Below, in pieces: positions 12,506 through 25,037 of a stretch of DNA of 64,000 bases. Numbering within the stretch: position 1 is the first letter of the stretch; each line of letters begins with the position of its first letter. The notes below the pieces were generated by a model that saw only the letters and a program-made list of their open reading frames with translations, ran no database searches and was not told the DNA's origin. Source of the stretch: Diplocarpon mali (taxonomy: Eukaryota; Ascomycota; Leotiomycetes; Helotiales; Drepanopezizaceae); the NCBI GenBank assembly GCA_024741835.1, contig JAENRP010000054.1, positions 75,193 through 139,192 of the forward strand. The letters run 5' to 3'. A program made the position numbers and the translations under genes.

Positions 12506-12918
12506 GATGCCACGGGTACCGCCACCCGCATTTGAGCTTGCACAGCAGCTAACACATGATCCGGGCTGAGAAGTAAACAGATCTACGGGAAGCGAGACTC
12601 CGCCCTTTGTACCGCAAACATCACAGCCATCACCCATATATAGCATGCATCTTTTTGACCATCTCACATGTAGAGGAACGAACAAAAGTTTACAGATCTC
12701 CGTTGCCAAGGTGGGAAAAAACCCACTTGATTCATTTGATACTTTCTTTTCCGTGATGTCCAGTGGCGGGAGGCCGCCCTCGGCATGGCCTGCCGGGCGC
12801 AGAGCAGCAGCCAGAGCAGCAGCACACTATCCCCATCCACCCTCACACCTCTCTGCCGCATCTCTCCTTCCAGGCCCCCGGCCCGCCCGACCCTCTCCCC
12901 TGCCCCAGAATGAGAACC

Positions 12919-13985
12919 CTACAGACTCTTCCCCATAAACTTCCTCTTCGCAAAGCTCAGCCACCATTTACTCGGCCGGTCGCTGCCATCCTCATATATC
13001 CTGGCCAGCAGACGTATCGCGAGCTCCTGCCGGACTTGGGAGAGGTACTGACGGAGGGTCTCGGCTTCGGGGCGCGAGGTTGGGGGGTTGAAGATCTGAT
13101 TTGGAGGAGGGGAGTGTTAGTCGGCGTTTTTTTGGTGCGAAGGGGGGACGAGAGGGAGGACAGGGTCTGGGTCTAGAAGTTTGGAGGGGTGGGAGGGGAG
13201 AGGACTTTGAAGCGAGGGAGCGGGTAGATGTACCTGGTTCAGAGGAAACGCTGGGTCGCCTGGGATCGCGAAGTTGCTGTCGAGAGCTATGTTCTGGACC
13301 TCCTTCTGTGCTTCTCTGGTGGTTTCGTTAGCACTGTTTGTATCCCATGCTTCGAAGCTAGTTGAAGTGATAGATTCGGCGCCATGCCTGCAGACGCTGG
13401 AATTCCAAGAAACAGTCTTTCAAGCCACCACCTGGCACACCCCAACATAACAGAAACCTCCACCTTGGCTCGTTTGCCTCTGCGTCCCAGTCCCAGCCAA
13501 CACCAGCCACCACCCGGGAGGAAACCACCCAACATACCTCGCCGTCATACCCGCCCTGATCTTCGCCAGACACTCGCTCACCCACAGGATTCCATAGATC
13601 AGCAGCCGATCCGCAGGGCCCTGAATCTCAAAGTTGCGGAAGAACGTGTTGGCGCGGAAGAGACTCAGCACCTCGTCGAGCGCATCGTAGCTCTCGCTGT
13701 CCGGCTCCGGGGACTCGGACGGCGGCAGGTCGGACGGCGGGAGCGTGTAGGCGGGCCCGCGGACGCGGGTGCGGAGGGGCAGGAGGGGAAAGTTGCCGAT
13801 GTTGGTTGAGGTTGGGGGCGAGGAGTCATCATTAAAGATGGAGTTGTAGGCCTGGAGGGGTATTAGTTGAGCTGGGAGTGGTGAAGGGGAGAAATAGAGC
13901 GGGAGCGAGGAGAGGGGATCGATATGGGGAAAGGCGGAAGAGAATTGGAAATGGGGGGAAGGGAGGGGCGCAGATATACCGGCAT
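12919..13985 (-). CDS. ARPC3: Arp2/3 complex subunit 3 (p21-Arc, ARPC3)
   Basis: Four exons on the minus strand: 13985-13980, 13851-13538, 13315-13234 and 13095-12919, giving 192 residues. Exon 1 is only the six bases ATGCCG followed by a GTATAT donor. The introns are 128, 222 and 138 bases with CTAAT or CTAAC branch-like sites. The joined product starts MPAYNSIFND and contains NIGNFPLLPLRT, LSLFRANTFFRNFEIQGPAD, RLLIYGILWVSECL, FPLNQIF, LRQYLSQVRQEL and PSKWWLSFAKRKFMGKSL. These follow ARPC3 of animals and yeast along its whole length. The protein is a structural subunit of the seven-member complex that nucleates branched actin, mainly at endocytic patches. An insert rich in Ser, Pro and Glu (PPSESPEPDSES) lies before the conserved core. 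Length matches the family (about 175-195). Confidence 0.95.
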
Positions 13986-14700
13986 CGTGAGTCTGGTGTT
14001 GTGGAGGGGATGAGAGGTGAGCTTGATGGAGGGGCAGCTGTTGTCGTCGTCGCCAAGCAATGCAAGTAACTCACTTGTGCTTCTGCCTCATGAGGCAACA
14101 ACAATCTGAGCTAGGTCACGACTCTACATATGAAACTCCTTTTTTTTAGACGCAACATATCAGCTTACACCCAAACGAGGAGCAAAACTGTATGGTAGCG
14201 ATGTGGCCGCTTGCTCTGACGAGCTGTCTCCCAAGATGCCTCACGAAGGCCCCTTGCTACATTCAAAACGATCCTGGTTAACACAGACTATCCATGAAGA
14301 CTTCTCGAGGTCCGAAGGCATCACCATTTCTCAAAGTCCCTGGCGTCTCTTTCTTTTCTCTTCGGCCAGCTTTCACAGAGGCGAATGGTGGTACAATACT
14401 TGGAGCTATTCGAATATATCCAGTCCAGCCGCATCATGCGTCACGATTTTGGGATTCAACAGCAATAGCTTAATGCCCGCTGCTCTATTTTCGACGTTTC
14501 ATCTTCGGCTCTTTTTTTTTTAATCAATTCCAAGTCCAGTCTTTTGATTGACTGATTGCATTGCTGTTGCTCATGCCAGGTAAGGCATGGCCAGCGCATC
14601 TGTAGAGCACAAGCCTACGGAACATGGAGTCGTCTCGGGGCTGGAATTCTAGAGAAAATATTGGCTCTTGCCTATTCGTTCTGAGTCTAAATAGTATTGT
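13986..14700. other. Intergenic upstream of ARPC3
   Basis: This is the 5' flank of the ARPC3 gene followed by mixed DNA. No gene is supported. A pyrimidine run lies near 14510. Confidence 0.4.
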
Positions 14701-14825
14701 GTATGTATGTGTATGTATGTGTATGTATGTGTATGTATGTGTATGTATGTGTATGTATGTGTATGTATGTGTATGTATGTGTATGTATGTGTATGTATGT
14801 GTATGTATGTGTGTATATGTGTATA
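14697..14825. repeat. Microsatellite, 11 copies of the decamer GTATGTATGT
   Basis: An exact decamer repeat runs from 14701 to 14810 and tails off into GTGTATATGTGTATATAC. It creates spurious Cys/Val/Tyr/Met open frames. This is simple sequence with no coding role. Confidence 0.97.
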
Positions 14826-17679
14826 TACATCTATTGTATTAATAGCCTAAGATTTCATATATACTTATATTATTCATAATTGTGAATTCTTGTACTTGTG
14901 TACTCTATTCTGAGAGGCTAGGCTAGAAATTCATTCAGCAATGGGTGGAAAGAATATTGCAAAGATAGACAGGTACAGATTCCTTCTGTGGGTACGAAAG
15001 TATGGACCCTCAGATGTATTAAGAAAATACCAGTGTCTGGCTACGACATAGAGGGATAGACACAGAATGGATGTATTGTCCAACAGAGTGTCGCTTTGGC
15101 GCTGCTGGGCGGAACCATTAGCTGAAGTCAATGATCGCAGATAAGGTGGCGAGCTGGAGGGGTAACTTCAGGAATTTTTCCCTCGTGGTCTTAGAAAGGG
15201 TGCTTGAGTACATAGACTATCACTAGTCTTTTTCTTTACGCTATCAAATCAGAGAAAACATTGGCGTTTCATTCTATAAGCCTTGAGAGCCTGGAGAAAA
15301 GAACAAGTCCTCCCAGTCTCAGATGCAGGATATAGGCACGTTTCATTCCAAGCGCTGCAATTCTAGTTCAATGGTAAATACTAGTTGAGCATGCTGAAAC
15401 CTGCTTAGAGTCTTATCAATGGCTCTCTTATCTCAAAATTTGAATACCATTGTATTGTATTAATCAAAATTGTGATCAACAAGCATCTTCAATTGGCGTG
15501 TATGTTTATTCGTCCCTTGGCTTAAATATCCTACACAGATCAAAGTAGCCAGACTCGGGAGTCTAGTATTATTATTGGTTGCTGATCAAATGGATATGAA
15601 GTTATTTTAGTTGTCCTGCTACTAAAATGCTGGGTAATAATGTCCCTCGATGCAATTTTCGATAGAAGGAGTGGAGAGCAATGAAGAGCAATGAGCGGCC
15701 CTTCATACTTCTAGCTGAATCTTTACAACTAAGCAATTTAAAGGAGTCCCTAAGCATCTTCTCTACTATTCTTCAAGTGTATAGAGCGTTAGCTCTTACA
15801 TTCTCGATACAGTTTATCCGTCGAATTATTTAATTCTTGGTGTATATTCATTTACTATAGTTGGGTTCGTCGTAACCCAATTCTTTTGAATTAAACCTAT
15901 GATTTTGAAATCGTTTCGCATGTTTCTCAAGAACCACCTTAAAATCATAACTAGCTCTTGATTAAAGGCCAGTTACCTAGAAGCTTGTATGAGTACAAGA
16001 TCAAGGCCTAATTTGTACGCAGCATCTTAGTTATAGGATATTCGTAGGACCTTGAGTTGGTTCACCCGCGGTTAGACCCGCAGCAGCGGCCAAGCCCATA
16101 TGTCGGCATCCCAGCTGCGCCTACAGAATAGACTATTGAAGAATAACCACAATACGCGAGAAGCTTGATGTAGAGGACAAGGTCAGCCAAACGTCGCCCT
16201 CGAGGTTGTTACTTGGATAAATGCCTAGGTGCGGGAAAATATACTAGTCTACCAGGGCCTTGGCACTAGTTCTTTTCTTGTAAAGTAAACAAATAAACAA
16301 CCGACAAGGTCCCCTCACTCTGTCCCATCACCGCAGACCCACGTAGTGTATGAGAGCACAATTGAAATGAGTCTAGGGAGTAAAAGCCAGCCTCGCCTGC
16401 TGCTACAGCGTCCCTGAAGAATCGAAGTCTGTTTTTATCCCACCTGTTGACTGATGGATTAGCGAGCAGAAGGTATGCAAAATCGACAACGACGCGCAAC
16501 CAGAAAGCACGCCAGGTCAGATGATAAAAGCGAGCTCTCTTAGCTGCAGCGCAAGAAGTCTAGCTACACCTAGATCCACGATTTGACAAAATAGCATAAT
16601 GAGGGCCGAGAAGCCAGGCCTCGAGTGAGAATTGGAGGCTTCCTGCCTGGGTGGTATAGACGGCACCCGCCCTTCGAAATCTAAACTGATATTACTCACT
16701 ATCTGATTACATTACTGACCGTAGATTCTCTTGATTTCAAAGTGTCGGCCAGGGTTGGCGCGCCACTTCTCTAGAGGTCTTCTATCAATGGTGGCAAGTG
16801 GCAAGGTCTTCGCGAGCGCACCTCGCAAGGGATAGACGACTAGTTGAGCAATCATCGAGGAAGCATGAATTGAGAGGTAGCGTAGAGCGCAGAGCGACGG
16901 GCCGATTGATTCCAGGGCCCAGTTTGGTTGAGAAAAAACCTAGTCAGCAATTCACAGGTTGTGCACTAGTGTTCCTATGTTGTGTGTTCTTGACGCAACA
17001 GCGTGAACTACATTTGCTAATAGTAGTTGTCTTTGGTAAACTAATACTAAATAAGAGAATGCGGACTTACCTTTGGCCAATGAATGTTCATTCACATTTC
17101 ACTCTGTTAATCTTGGCAGTTCCTCCAAATCCTCCAACTCCTTCAAATCCCCCCAGACAACCATCAGCCAGATGATCAGATGATTCCCCTTCGACCTCTC
17201 TCCCACATTGGGTTCATTTTGCGCTCTAACACATCGGAGATTGATAATCGTGGAGTTCAGAGCTCTCGAAACTCAACTGCTGTCGATGTGATCAGACAGC
17301 AACCAAAGCCACCAAACCGCGAAGGCAGGAACAGTGTCTCAGTTGATGATGGACAGAATTAGAACAACAATGCTCGACAATCATGCACTATTTGCTGGGT
17401 ATGTAAAGCTGAAGCCGGCTAATTGACCGCGGAGGCCGGGAAGATATCTCAATGATTCAGTGATATTGGTCTATGCTGAATCATCCTGTTCGCCGGTGGC
17501 GCTGAATGGCACCCCTAACTTAGCATTTGAATAGGGCAAATCGGGATTCTGCGGCAGTGGATGGCTGGGAAACGATTGTTCTATTATGCGGTTGGGCAAA
17601 AGCAAAAAAAGACAACGCAGCTACACTACTCCTCCATAAACTATTAAATCCACCGAAGCCCGTCTACATGAAGCGAGGC
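14826..17679. other. AT-rich intergenic DNA without recognised genes
   Basis: Open frames here are all shorter than about 125 codons, and none shows domain motifs or a plausible exon series. No repeat shared with other parts of the window was found. Confidence 0.4.
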
Positions 17680-18560
17680 CTAACATCCAAGGTAAAAGTT
17701 GTCAACTCTCCAAGTCATCGGCTCTCTTTCTGATATAAATTCACACCTAAGCATTCCATCCTTATGCTCCGGTCTGAAAGAGGCACCGCCAACTGGCCCA
17801 TTGTGCCATACATTCGGCGAAGTGCCATTAGTAGGGCTCGACCACTCATGACCATCCAGGGAGCATTTAATAGAAGTTTGCGGCACTTCGGGCGTCAAAT
17901 AGAGATAATCAAATGAGAAGGTGTACACTCTGCCGATTCTCATCCCCTTTATTTGATGTAAGATATAGGTATTGCTGTTTCCTGCAGGGGCTTCCACCTC
18001 GAAGGATGCATGACTGTAGTGACCACCATCTACGACGTGAGCCCTTTCGTACTTTTTAGTCGGGTACTCAGTGCCGACTGTCCAAGCATAGAATGAAGCT
18101 TCGAAGCTGGGGTTGTCGATTAAGTTCGTACCACAAGCTGGGCGGCGATGGCGACCCAGACAAGCGCAAGCCTTGTCGATCTCTGTGGAGACAAAGGATG
18201 AGAGGCAGCCGGAGCGCTTACTCTCAAGCGCTCTCTTGACTTCTGGCAGAGAGTTAGTCGTAGTCGTGGTTCTAGAAAGCGTTAGGAACTGGTCTTGGAC
18301 ACTTGAGTTGAGCTTTATCCTTACGTGGTTGAAAGATCCCGCGGGATATTGCTGCTGGAATCCGGATCCGACATCAAGTCATTGCAGAATTCGGCCGGGT
18401 CGATGCCGTCCGAGGGAGAGCCATTAGGCGGGAGAAGACATTGCAATGCGCCGTTTTGGCTGCACGCTTTTTCCTCGTGGATCTCGCCTTGTCCCACTGG
18501 AGAGGAAAAGACTGGAAGTGCGAGAACGAGCACGCTGTAGAGATGGGCGTTGAGATGCAT
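17680..18560 (-). CDS. Predicted secreted protein with Thr linker and CBM-like C-terminal domain
   Basis: Two exons on the minus strand, 18560-18325 and 18271-17680, are joined by a 53-base intron (GTAAGG donor, CTAAC branch, CTAG acceptor). The product is 275 residues. The N-terminus MHLNAHLYSVLVLALPVFSSP is a signal peptide. A Cys-containing segment (SQNGALQCLLPP, DPAEFCNDLM) is followed by a run of Thr and a second Cys cluster (IDKACACLGRHRRPACG). NLIDNPSFEASFYAWTVG then begins a beta-rich domain ending WRVDNFYLGC, which resembles carbohydrate-binding or galactose-binding-like folds seen in mould cell-surface proteins. Export to the wall or medium is likely; binding specificity is unknown. 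The intron falls inside the Thr-encoding stretch. Confidence 0.75.
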
Positions 18561-18897
18561 GGTCGAAGATTGGCGGACGAGCAGACGAGGCAATTGTCGG
18601 TAGGAAAGGCTGTGTAAATGAGCGTGTGTGAGAAGTGATGATGATGTCGAGTGCGCATTCGGCTTCTATTTATCTGTTGTCGCTCGACAGCAATTCCTGG
18701 CGCCCCGTCTTCAATCCGCCACGACAAGACAACTCGACCAGATGACGATAGCAGCAGGGGAAGACGATCGTCGTCCATCGGGGCCCTAGCAATCGCGTAC
18801 CTGTTCTATTTTATTCATGGTAGAAATTCCGTGATGGAAAGTCAATAGATACCCTCTCGAACTAGGATAAGCGAGAGACCATGGTGCCGGGGCCTAT

Positions 18898-19260
18898 TGT
18901 AGAGACCTAGTGTAAAGACCTAGAAGAAGAGGAGTCACGTGACTGTCGAAGAGTCACGGGATAGAGAGTCGAAGGAGGAGTCACGTGATATAAGTCATGT
19001 GACAAAGTCATATGATCGGCTAAGGGTCGAAGGGGGTATAAATAGGACTACTGTTGTACTTAGAGACAGCGCGCAATGCTAACTACCTATTCTACCCCTA
19101 ACTAGTGAATTGTCCTAGTTCTTTGTCTTCGGAGAGCCCGCTTGTGGTGCTTCCTCCCTTTGTTCTATAGCCTTCACGTAGGCCTATTTGTCTCTTCTCT
19201 GCCTTAGTCCTTTACTATGTTTATCTTTCGTTAGCACAATTGCGCGTAAACTCTTTTTTT
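18898..19260 (+). promoter_or_regulatory. LTR- or promoter-like block with repeated CACGTG palindromes and a TATA box
   Basis: GTCACGTGAC at 18934-18943 is followed by GTCACGTGAT at 18980, GTCATGTGAC at 18994 and GTCATATGAT at 19007. TATAAATAGG follows at 19037-19046. No coding start lies downstream. The arrangement looks like the U3 region of a retroelement LTR or a stranded promoter. Clear TG/CA ends with a target duplication were not found, so the assignment is tentative. Confidence 0.35.
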
Positions 19261-19663
19261 AGATAGATACATATATATGTGCACACATATCGAAGACTCT
19301 ATGCAACTCGAGTACTCAGAATATTATCTGACGAATTTGAACGCAAAAAGCCGGCGAGCTGGTCTACAAAGATACAGCGGGTATCTTTTGTGCCCTGTTA
19401 ATAGCAGGGGGTTTAAGGGGGGTGGCTTTACCTCTGAAGAGTAATAATGCGCTATACACGCGCTCTACACCCGTATAAACTGAAATTGGTATAGAACCTG
19501 ATGAAGTCAGGCACGCTACTCCCTGCTTCGTTCCCGGCCAACAGATCATAAAACATCACCGATGCGCCTCTGCAGAGATTCAATTGCTACGCGGAAATAT
19601 GATCAGAAACGTGAATCGAAGTGCTGAGCTACTGATAGGTTGGGTGACGTTACTGGGAAGATA

Positions 19664-19779
19664 CTTCGTCGCAGGCCAAGAACGCACCACATCAGCATAT
19701 GTTCAAGGGTGGACTCTTAGAGGGTTTGCAAGATTAAAGATAACCTTGCGTGGCGTTTTGTATTTGGCCTGCGACGAAG
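19664..19779. mobile_element. MITE-like inverted-repeat element, copy 1
   Basis: The left end is CTTCGTCGCAGGCCAAG and the right end is TTTGGCCTGCGACGAAG, an inverted pair, with TA immediately outside on both sides (19662-19663 and 19780-19781). It is 116 bases long with an internal TTTGCAAG and no coding capacity. Confidence 0.85.
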
Positions 19780-20817
19780 TATTCCTATGCGGAGTATAGA
19801 AAAATCCTCTAGGTATTAAAAGCTTCTACCTCGCCCCTAGATTAGATTGTTTTTCGTCCGCGTTTGCCAACGTCAAAGATTCGCCATTTAAACCAAGGGG
19901 AGTATACATGTAATGGCCTATATGGACCAAGAGGAGAAAGATATTGCGCGGACAGAGTAGGATTTCAGCGGGTTATCCTTCCCCTCACCCAGTACGTTCG
20001 CGTGGCGCCGTGCGCAGTAGGCAGAGGCCGAAGAGTGGCAACTCCGTCTACCAGTTTACCGAATCCTCCGATCACGAATTGCATTGCGTGTTCTCCGTCA
20101 AAGGAATTTGCGGGTCATTAGTGAGCGTCTTGGCTAGACATCCAAATAAACTTTGAACGCCTTTGAGGAGCTGCCGGTTCTGAGGCGGTAGTTGTTGATA
20201 TGGTATTTTTAAGTGATAACGCGTCAAAACTAGCGCTACTATACAGAAGATCATAAGGTTAAATGTCGGCAAAGCTTGCTACATCTGATAGAACGGGATA
20301 ATCTGTGTTAAGCTTTGTATCGGCGTTGTCTTTCAACTAACGATTGTAACTTAATCTGTATTAATTCCAAATTAGCTGATCGGAAAGAAGCTCTCTTGTG
20401 CAAAGGCCTCGCTAAGCTACGGATGTACACTGAGATATAGCGCTTCAGCAGTCAACAGCGGGGGGCGCTCAGCCTTGGTGATTATTTGGCAATCAAGCTG
20501 GCTTGTGCACGCAGGTTGGTGATTCGGTACCGTCGAAACACTATTGAAGGGTAGTAAGGCGACGTGCATAGAGAGAAGAAACATGTTTAGACCTGTTTGA
20601 ATTCAAGCCTCACAAACTAGGAATCTGCTCATCTAAACATATCTTTGAGTCCTGCGGACCAGCTATCCTTACCGGGAACTATATATAATCTAGTGGTCCT
20701 AATATCCAAAGAGCTATGGCAACAATTATGACCAATAATACTATCGAAATTATGCTAGAGATTAGAGCTTCATAAACTTAAGCGTAAAGTTTGACTGCTC
20801 AAGGTAAAGTCGTGCTT

Positions 20818-20971
20818 GAAAATAGGGATCTTTCTTATTGGTGAGCAGAAGCTTATTAAATTCTAATGTAGCTATATATCTAAGCTCCTTTTATAGGAGT
20901 GCTCCTTGGCCACTTCAGGGGCTGATTACATAAGCCAGTCAATAGAGCCTCAGGCTCCTCATGGCGCAACA
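20818..20971 (-). mobile_element. Solo LTR-like element, family 1, copy 1
   Basis: Read on the minus strand it starts TGTTGCGCCATGAGGAGCC, contains GGCTTATGTAATC and TATAAAAGGAGC, and ends near GCACGACT. The pentamer GGTAA lies directly outside both ends (20813-20817 and 20972-20976), a target-site duplication. The terminal CA is mutated. Confidence 0.8.
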
Positions 20972-23900
20972 GGTAATGTTTACTGAGCGCAGCTAGCCCC
21001 TTCAATAGCCGAAGTTAATGAACCGATACCATAAAATATTGAAATCCCGATCTTTGTATTCAACCTACATAATAGTTTTGCAAAATTGGTGCGAATCAAG
21101 CTGGGTCTGCGAAACTATTCTAAGATGGTCTGAGATGCATTACTTAACGCCGAATCGGTTTCGACGCTATCGTTCACCTCTGAACAGTTTTGAAATCCGA
21201 GGTTTCGATTTTCCAAACGCGCCTTTGGCCTGCCTTACTGCCGTTTAGTGCAGCAATCAAGTGTTCCTCTGGCTGCAGATAGGGCTAGATTACGTATCAA
21301 ACGCCTGTCATCGTTTGGAAGATCATCAGACTTGACTTCATTAGCCCTTTTGTTTATTTACCTTCTCGTTAAAGAAAGCTCACTCCTCGCTAAAAGCCTA
21401 TGCATATTTCTTACACGTACTCGCACTAGCAATAGTACATCTCTTTGCTTACAAGAATAGTTATAGTTCAACGGGAATCCTTATATTTCGGCCCCAGAAT
21501 CGCCAATCCTACATCTATCCACTCATCCTGATATAGCGGCAGCTCGTCCGCATTAGGACCCTTGACATGGTCTCTTATAATCTTAATACAGCTTGGAACG
21601 GCCGTGTGGTCTTCATACCCCAGGCGCTCGGCTTCCCAGCCTGTCTGCCCCAGAGTTCGTAGCAGTCTGCCGCGGCCGGCGAGGACACATGCCAATGCAA
21701 TAGTTTTGTATTAGTAGACGCGGAATCAGAGGGCTGCTCGAGCCTAGGACTCTGGTATTCTGATGTTCATCCCGCTACAGGAGGAGCTTGTACCTGTCCA
21801 CCTACACTCAAGGTTAGAACCCCAGTCTTGAAGATATGCTGAAAAATGCCTGCAAAGCGATTTTTGTTTCTACCACTGGATCCGGAATGATGAAAGGGTA
21901 CGGTGATCGGTACCCTGTGGCGAATGCAACTCAATCGATATCAGACACTTTCGTTCCGCTTACGAAGTCGACTGCTCTGCTGTGTTTCAGTGACAGCCTT
22001 GTAAATGATTCGGTAATGAGGTATTGTGAAGGCTCCAGACGCTAGCGAGTTCTCGCTGTGCTGTCTCTGAGAGAGAGTAGGTGGTCCTCTGATATTGAGG
22101 CGAATCCCATGGACTAGATCTCCGGCCGAGATATTACGCCCTACTTCCGCGACTCTGCACATAAGATATCGACCAAATTATTCTCAAGCCCGAAAGGAAA
22201 AAGGATGAGAAGGAAAGAGCCCAGACCTACCTTTCTCAAGAAGCTATTGATATTCCTAAAGCTTTTCGATTGCTCCAAGTTCTCCAGGGACCTTCTGCAC
22301 GAAAACTCCAGAATCCCAGAAATAAGCAGTACGTATGGGACTTGATGTTGCCCTGGCCCAAGAACCACAGCACCAGGCCTCTCTGTCCTCTAGTAAACAG
22401 CGGCATTCCCACGAGACACCCTGCCAGACTGCCTCGAAAGCAACATCCACCTCTCGCCTCCATCCTCTCTTCCACAGCTTCTCCCAAAGCGTGTTGGAGG
22501 TCAGGAGATGCAATTAAAGAGCGAGAGAGTGGTTGAAATAGTTGGCCACGACTTGGTAGGGCCAGGTGGGAATGCTGGGTCCGACGCGCTCAGTTGATGG
22601 CCGAGTTTACTTTCGGGAAGGGGGTGCATGAGAAAGCCATAATTCGTAAGCCTGCATTGCTGCCCCGAGTATCTTATGTGACTGTTCCTCTTGCGCAATA
22701 TTTTGCTGCTCGATAGGTGAAGCTGGGAGACGGAATTGATGAACAACGTCCAGGTGGGCTATGAGTTGATGGTAACGGAAAGACGACTGGTTCTGCATCG
22801 AACACCCACAGATAGCAAAGCCAGCTTCTTCTTATCCTTCCATATTATGATTGAAATACAACCGCGATATTCCAACAAAGTAATCTGGTTGGTCAGAAAC
22901 CAGGGATGGTATTAGATATCCTCTCTGAAACCAGAGCACAAACAAGACAGATTCCAGATGGGCCCGTCACAATGCCGCTCGTCTTCACATGGATCTTCGG
23001 CATCTGAGGGTTTCGGAACAAACATTCTTACATTCGGCTTCTGTATCAATTGATTATATGATTCCCTCAATTCCTAACGTCCCTAGCCTAGAGAGATGAA
23101 TTATACTTCGAGGGAAAGCAACTCGGCCTTATATAATGTATAGCCTGTTCCACCATCCCATTTCCAGAACTGCGGGGTACTGAGGTGATATTCTCCTTGC
23201 TAGTCCTTTTTTTTTAGAAATGAGATAATCGTGGATCAGATATTTGATATTTCCGAAAAAATGATCTGTTTATGCTTACATGTAAAAGCGCTGGAGAGGA
23301 ATCGTCCAGCACGCTTTGAAGCTTATATCGAGATATAATTGTAAACTTATATATGGCATGGCACCTATGAATATCGTAAGCGTAGTTCTGACGGCTTTAC
23401 GCATACTTGCAGCATCAAAGACTGAAGGGATCCATCGGAAGGAGTTGGCTTCGGCTAGAAAAGGGACTGGTCTTTGTCAACAGCAGGCAGAATAGACATG
23501 GTACTCCTCGGTCATAGAGACGTTTTTATTTTCTTTTTGCCGACTTGGATGATTTAGTTTGTACGTCCGACTTCGAAATGCTAGCAGTTCCGACGGAACG
23601 AAAAATTGACTATAAAATCGGTAATAGAATCGATACATATTTTAAACACCGTAATTTTTGAACTTGAAAGTGCGAGCTATCATAGATAGCAAGATCATCT
23701 CAAGGCCAAGGCTTGATTAAATTAGAAGAGATCAATTTTTAAGATGTGAATATGGGATATCAGTTGGAATTAGAGCCCCAGCATGGCGTGTATACTATAA
23801 AATGACTCGTAGGAGACAGAGCGCACGCCCGCAATAACTAGGGAATATCTAAATGTGTCATAAAAAAGTAGCAATATGATTATGGTATAGAGTATTATCT

Positions 23901-24995
23901 TCAGGGCTCACTTATTATATACTTAGCGTCAAGATAGTTACGGGAAAGAATCGTACAAGCATTTAGTTTCGCGGTGTATTTTTATATAATATAATATAAT
24001 TTCCTTGAAATAGAAGAGACAATTCCGTCACACCATATAGTCTGAATGAACTGCCTCTGCTATGCACTCTGATATTATTTTTAACACAATCCGTTCGTTA
24101 TTTGACTCAATAGCAGTTTCCTAGGCGTCATTGTCAGGTTCACTGGTTTATATGAATTGGTGCAACCAACCTGGTTATCCAATTCTGCCAAAAGGGGAAA
24201 AAAAAAGCCTCCAACCAATTGGTAGATAAGGTAACTCTATCCATAAGATCTCATCAGAAACGGCTGCTATTCTTTGCCATCCAGGCGTACGGCTGGCGGA
24301 AGCCTTGAAGTTGCTTTGAAGCTCAAACGGCTTAAACCTTGCGTCAGTGCTACAGACGCTAGGCCTCGTCTGAGTCTTGGGCAAGAAACACCAGCTCTAC
24401 CTTCACTTGTCCAGACCCGGAAAAAGTCGACCGATTCCTACCTAAAAGTATGTGGGTAGAGGTCGAAAAGTCGAGGCTCTCTGTAAAGAAGGTCATGAGA
24501 ATTTTCTATTTCAGAGCTTTGAAGAAGTTGAGGCTTTGTTTGACTTAGGACTTACTGTTTCGCAGTCGAGAGGACTTCATATCGGCTCTACAGGCTCTCG
24601 AGAGTATGTAGGCTCGCAGGAGACACCGCGTACAGGTACTGAGTCGTCGTCTTCCTCGGAGTCTGGTTGTCCAGAGACCTCCAATCAGCAAGTATCACAG
24701 CTCTCCCTGCGCAGATCAAGGGTATTCAATCAATTCTACTTTCATCGGTGCGATGCCGTTGTATGGCGAACCTCTCCAGGCAAGCCATGCACATCGGTTT
24801 CGTGCTATCCAGTCATAGGGCTCAACACGTGGCATGGCCTCGCTTGGAGACGGAAACAATAATCGGATAAACATCATGTGATCAGTTCGTGACTATATCA
24901 TACATAGTCTTTGTTCTTAAACACTGCCCTCGCTGAGACTGTTGCTCATTTTGATCCTGAGTTGACATAACTGCTTGCGGGCTTTCATTTGACAA

Positions 24996-24998
24996 NNN
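24996..24998. other. Assembly gap (3 N)
   Basis: Three undetermined bases lie just downstream of the LPMO-like gene. They do not affect a predicted exon. Confidence 0.99.
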
Positions 24999-25037
24999 CC
25001 CCCGAAATTTAGCATTATATGAATCATTTCTAACTTG

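Larger units (their letters stand above)
18561..25037. other. Gene-poor AT-rich region with dispersed repeats
   Basis: Apart from the elements listed separately, only short frames occur. A minus-strand frame at 21695-21468 (containing DEWIDVGLAILGPKYKD) reads like protein but matches nothing recognised and has no companion exons. A plus frame at 24452-24862 is Ser/Thr-rich and equally unassigned. Confidence 0.35.

Noticed and set aside
14624..14879. Cys/Tyr/Val/Met-rich small proteins
   Set aside because: They are translations of the GTATGTATGT microsatellite.
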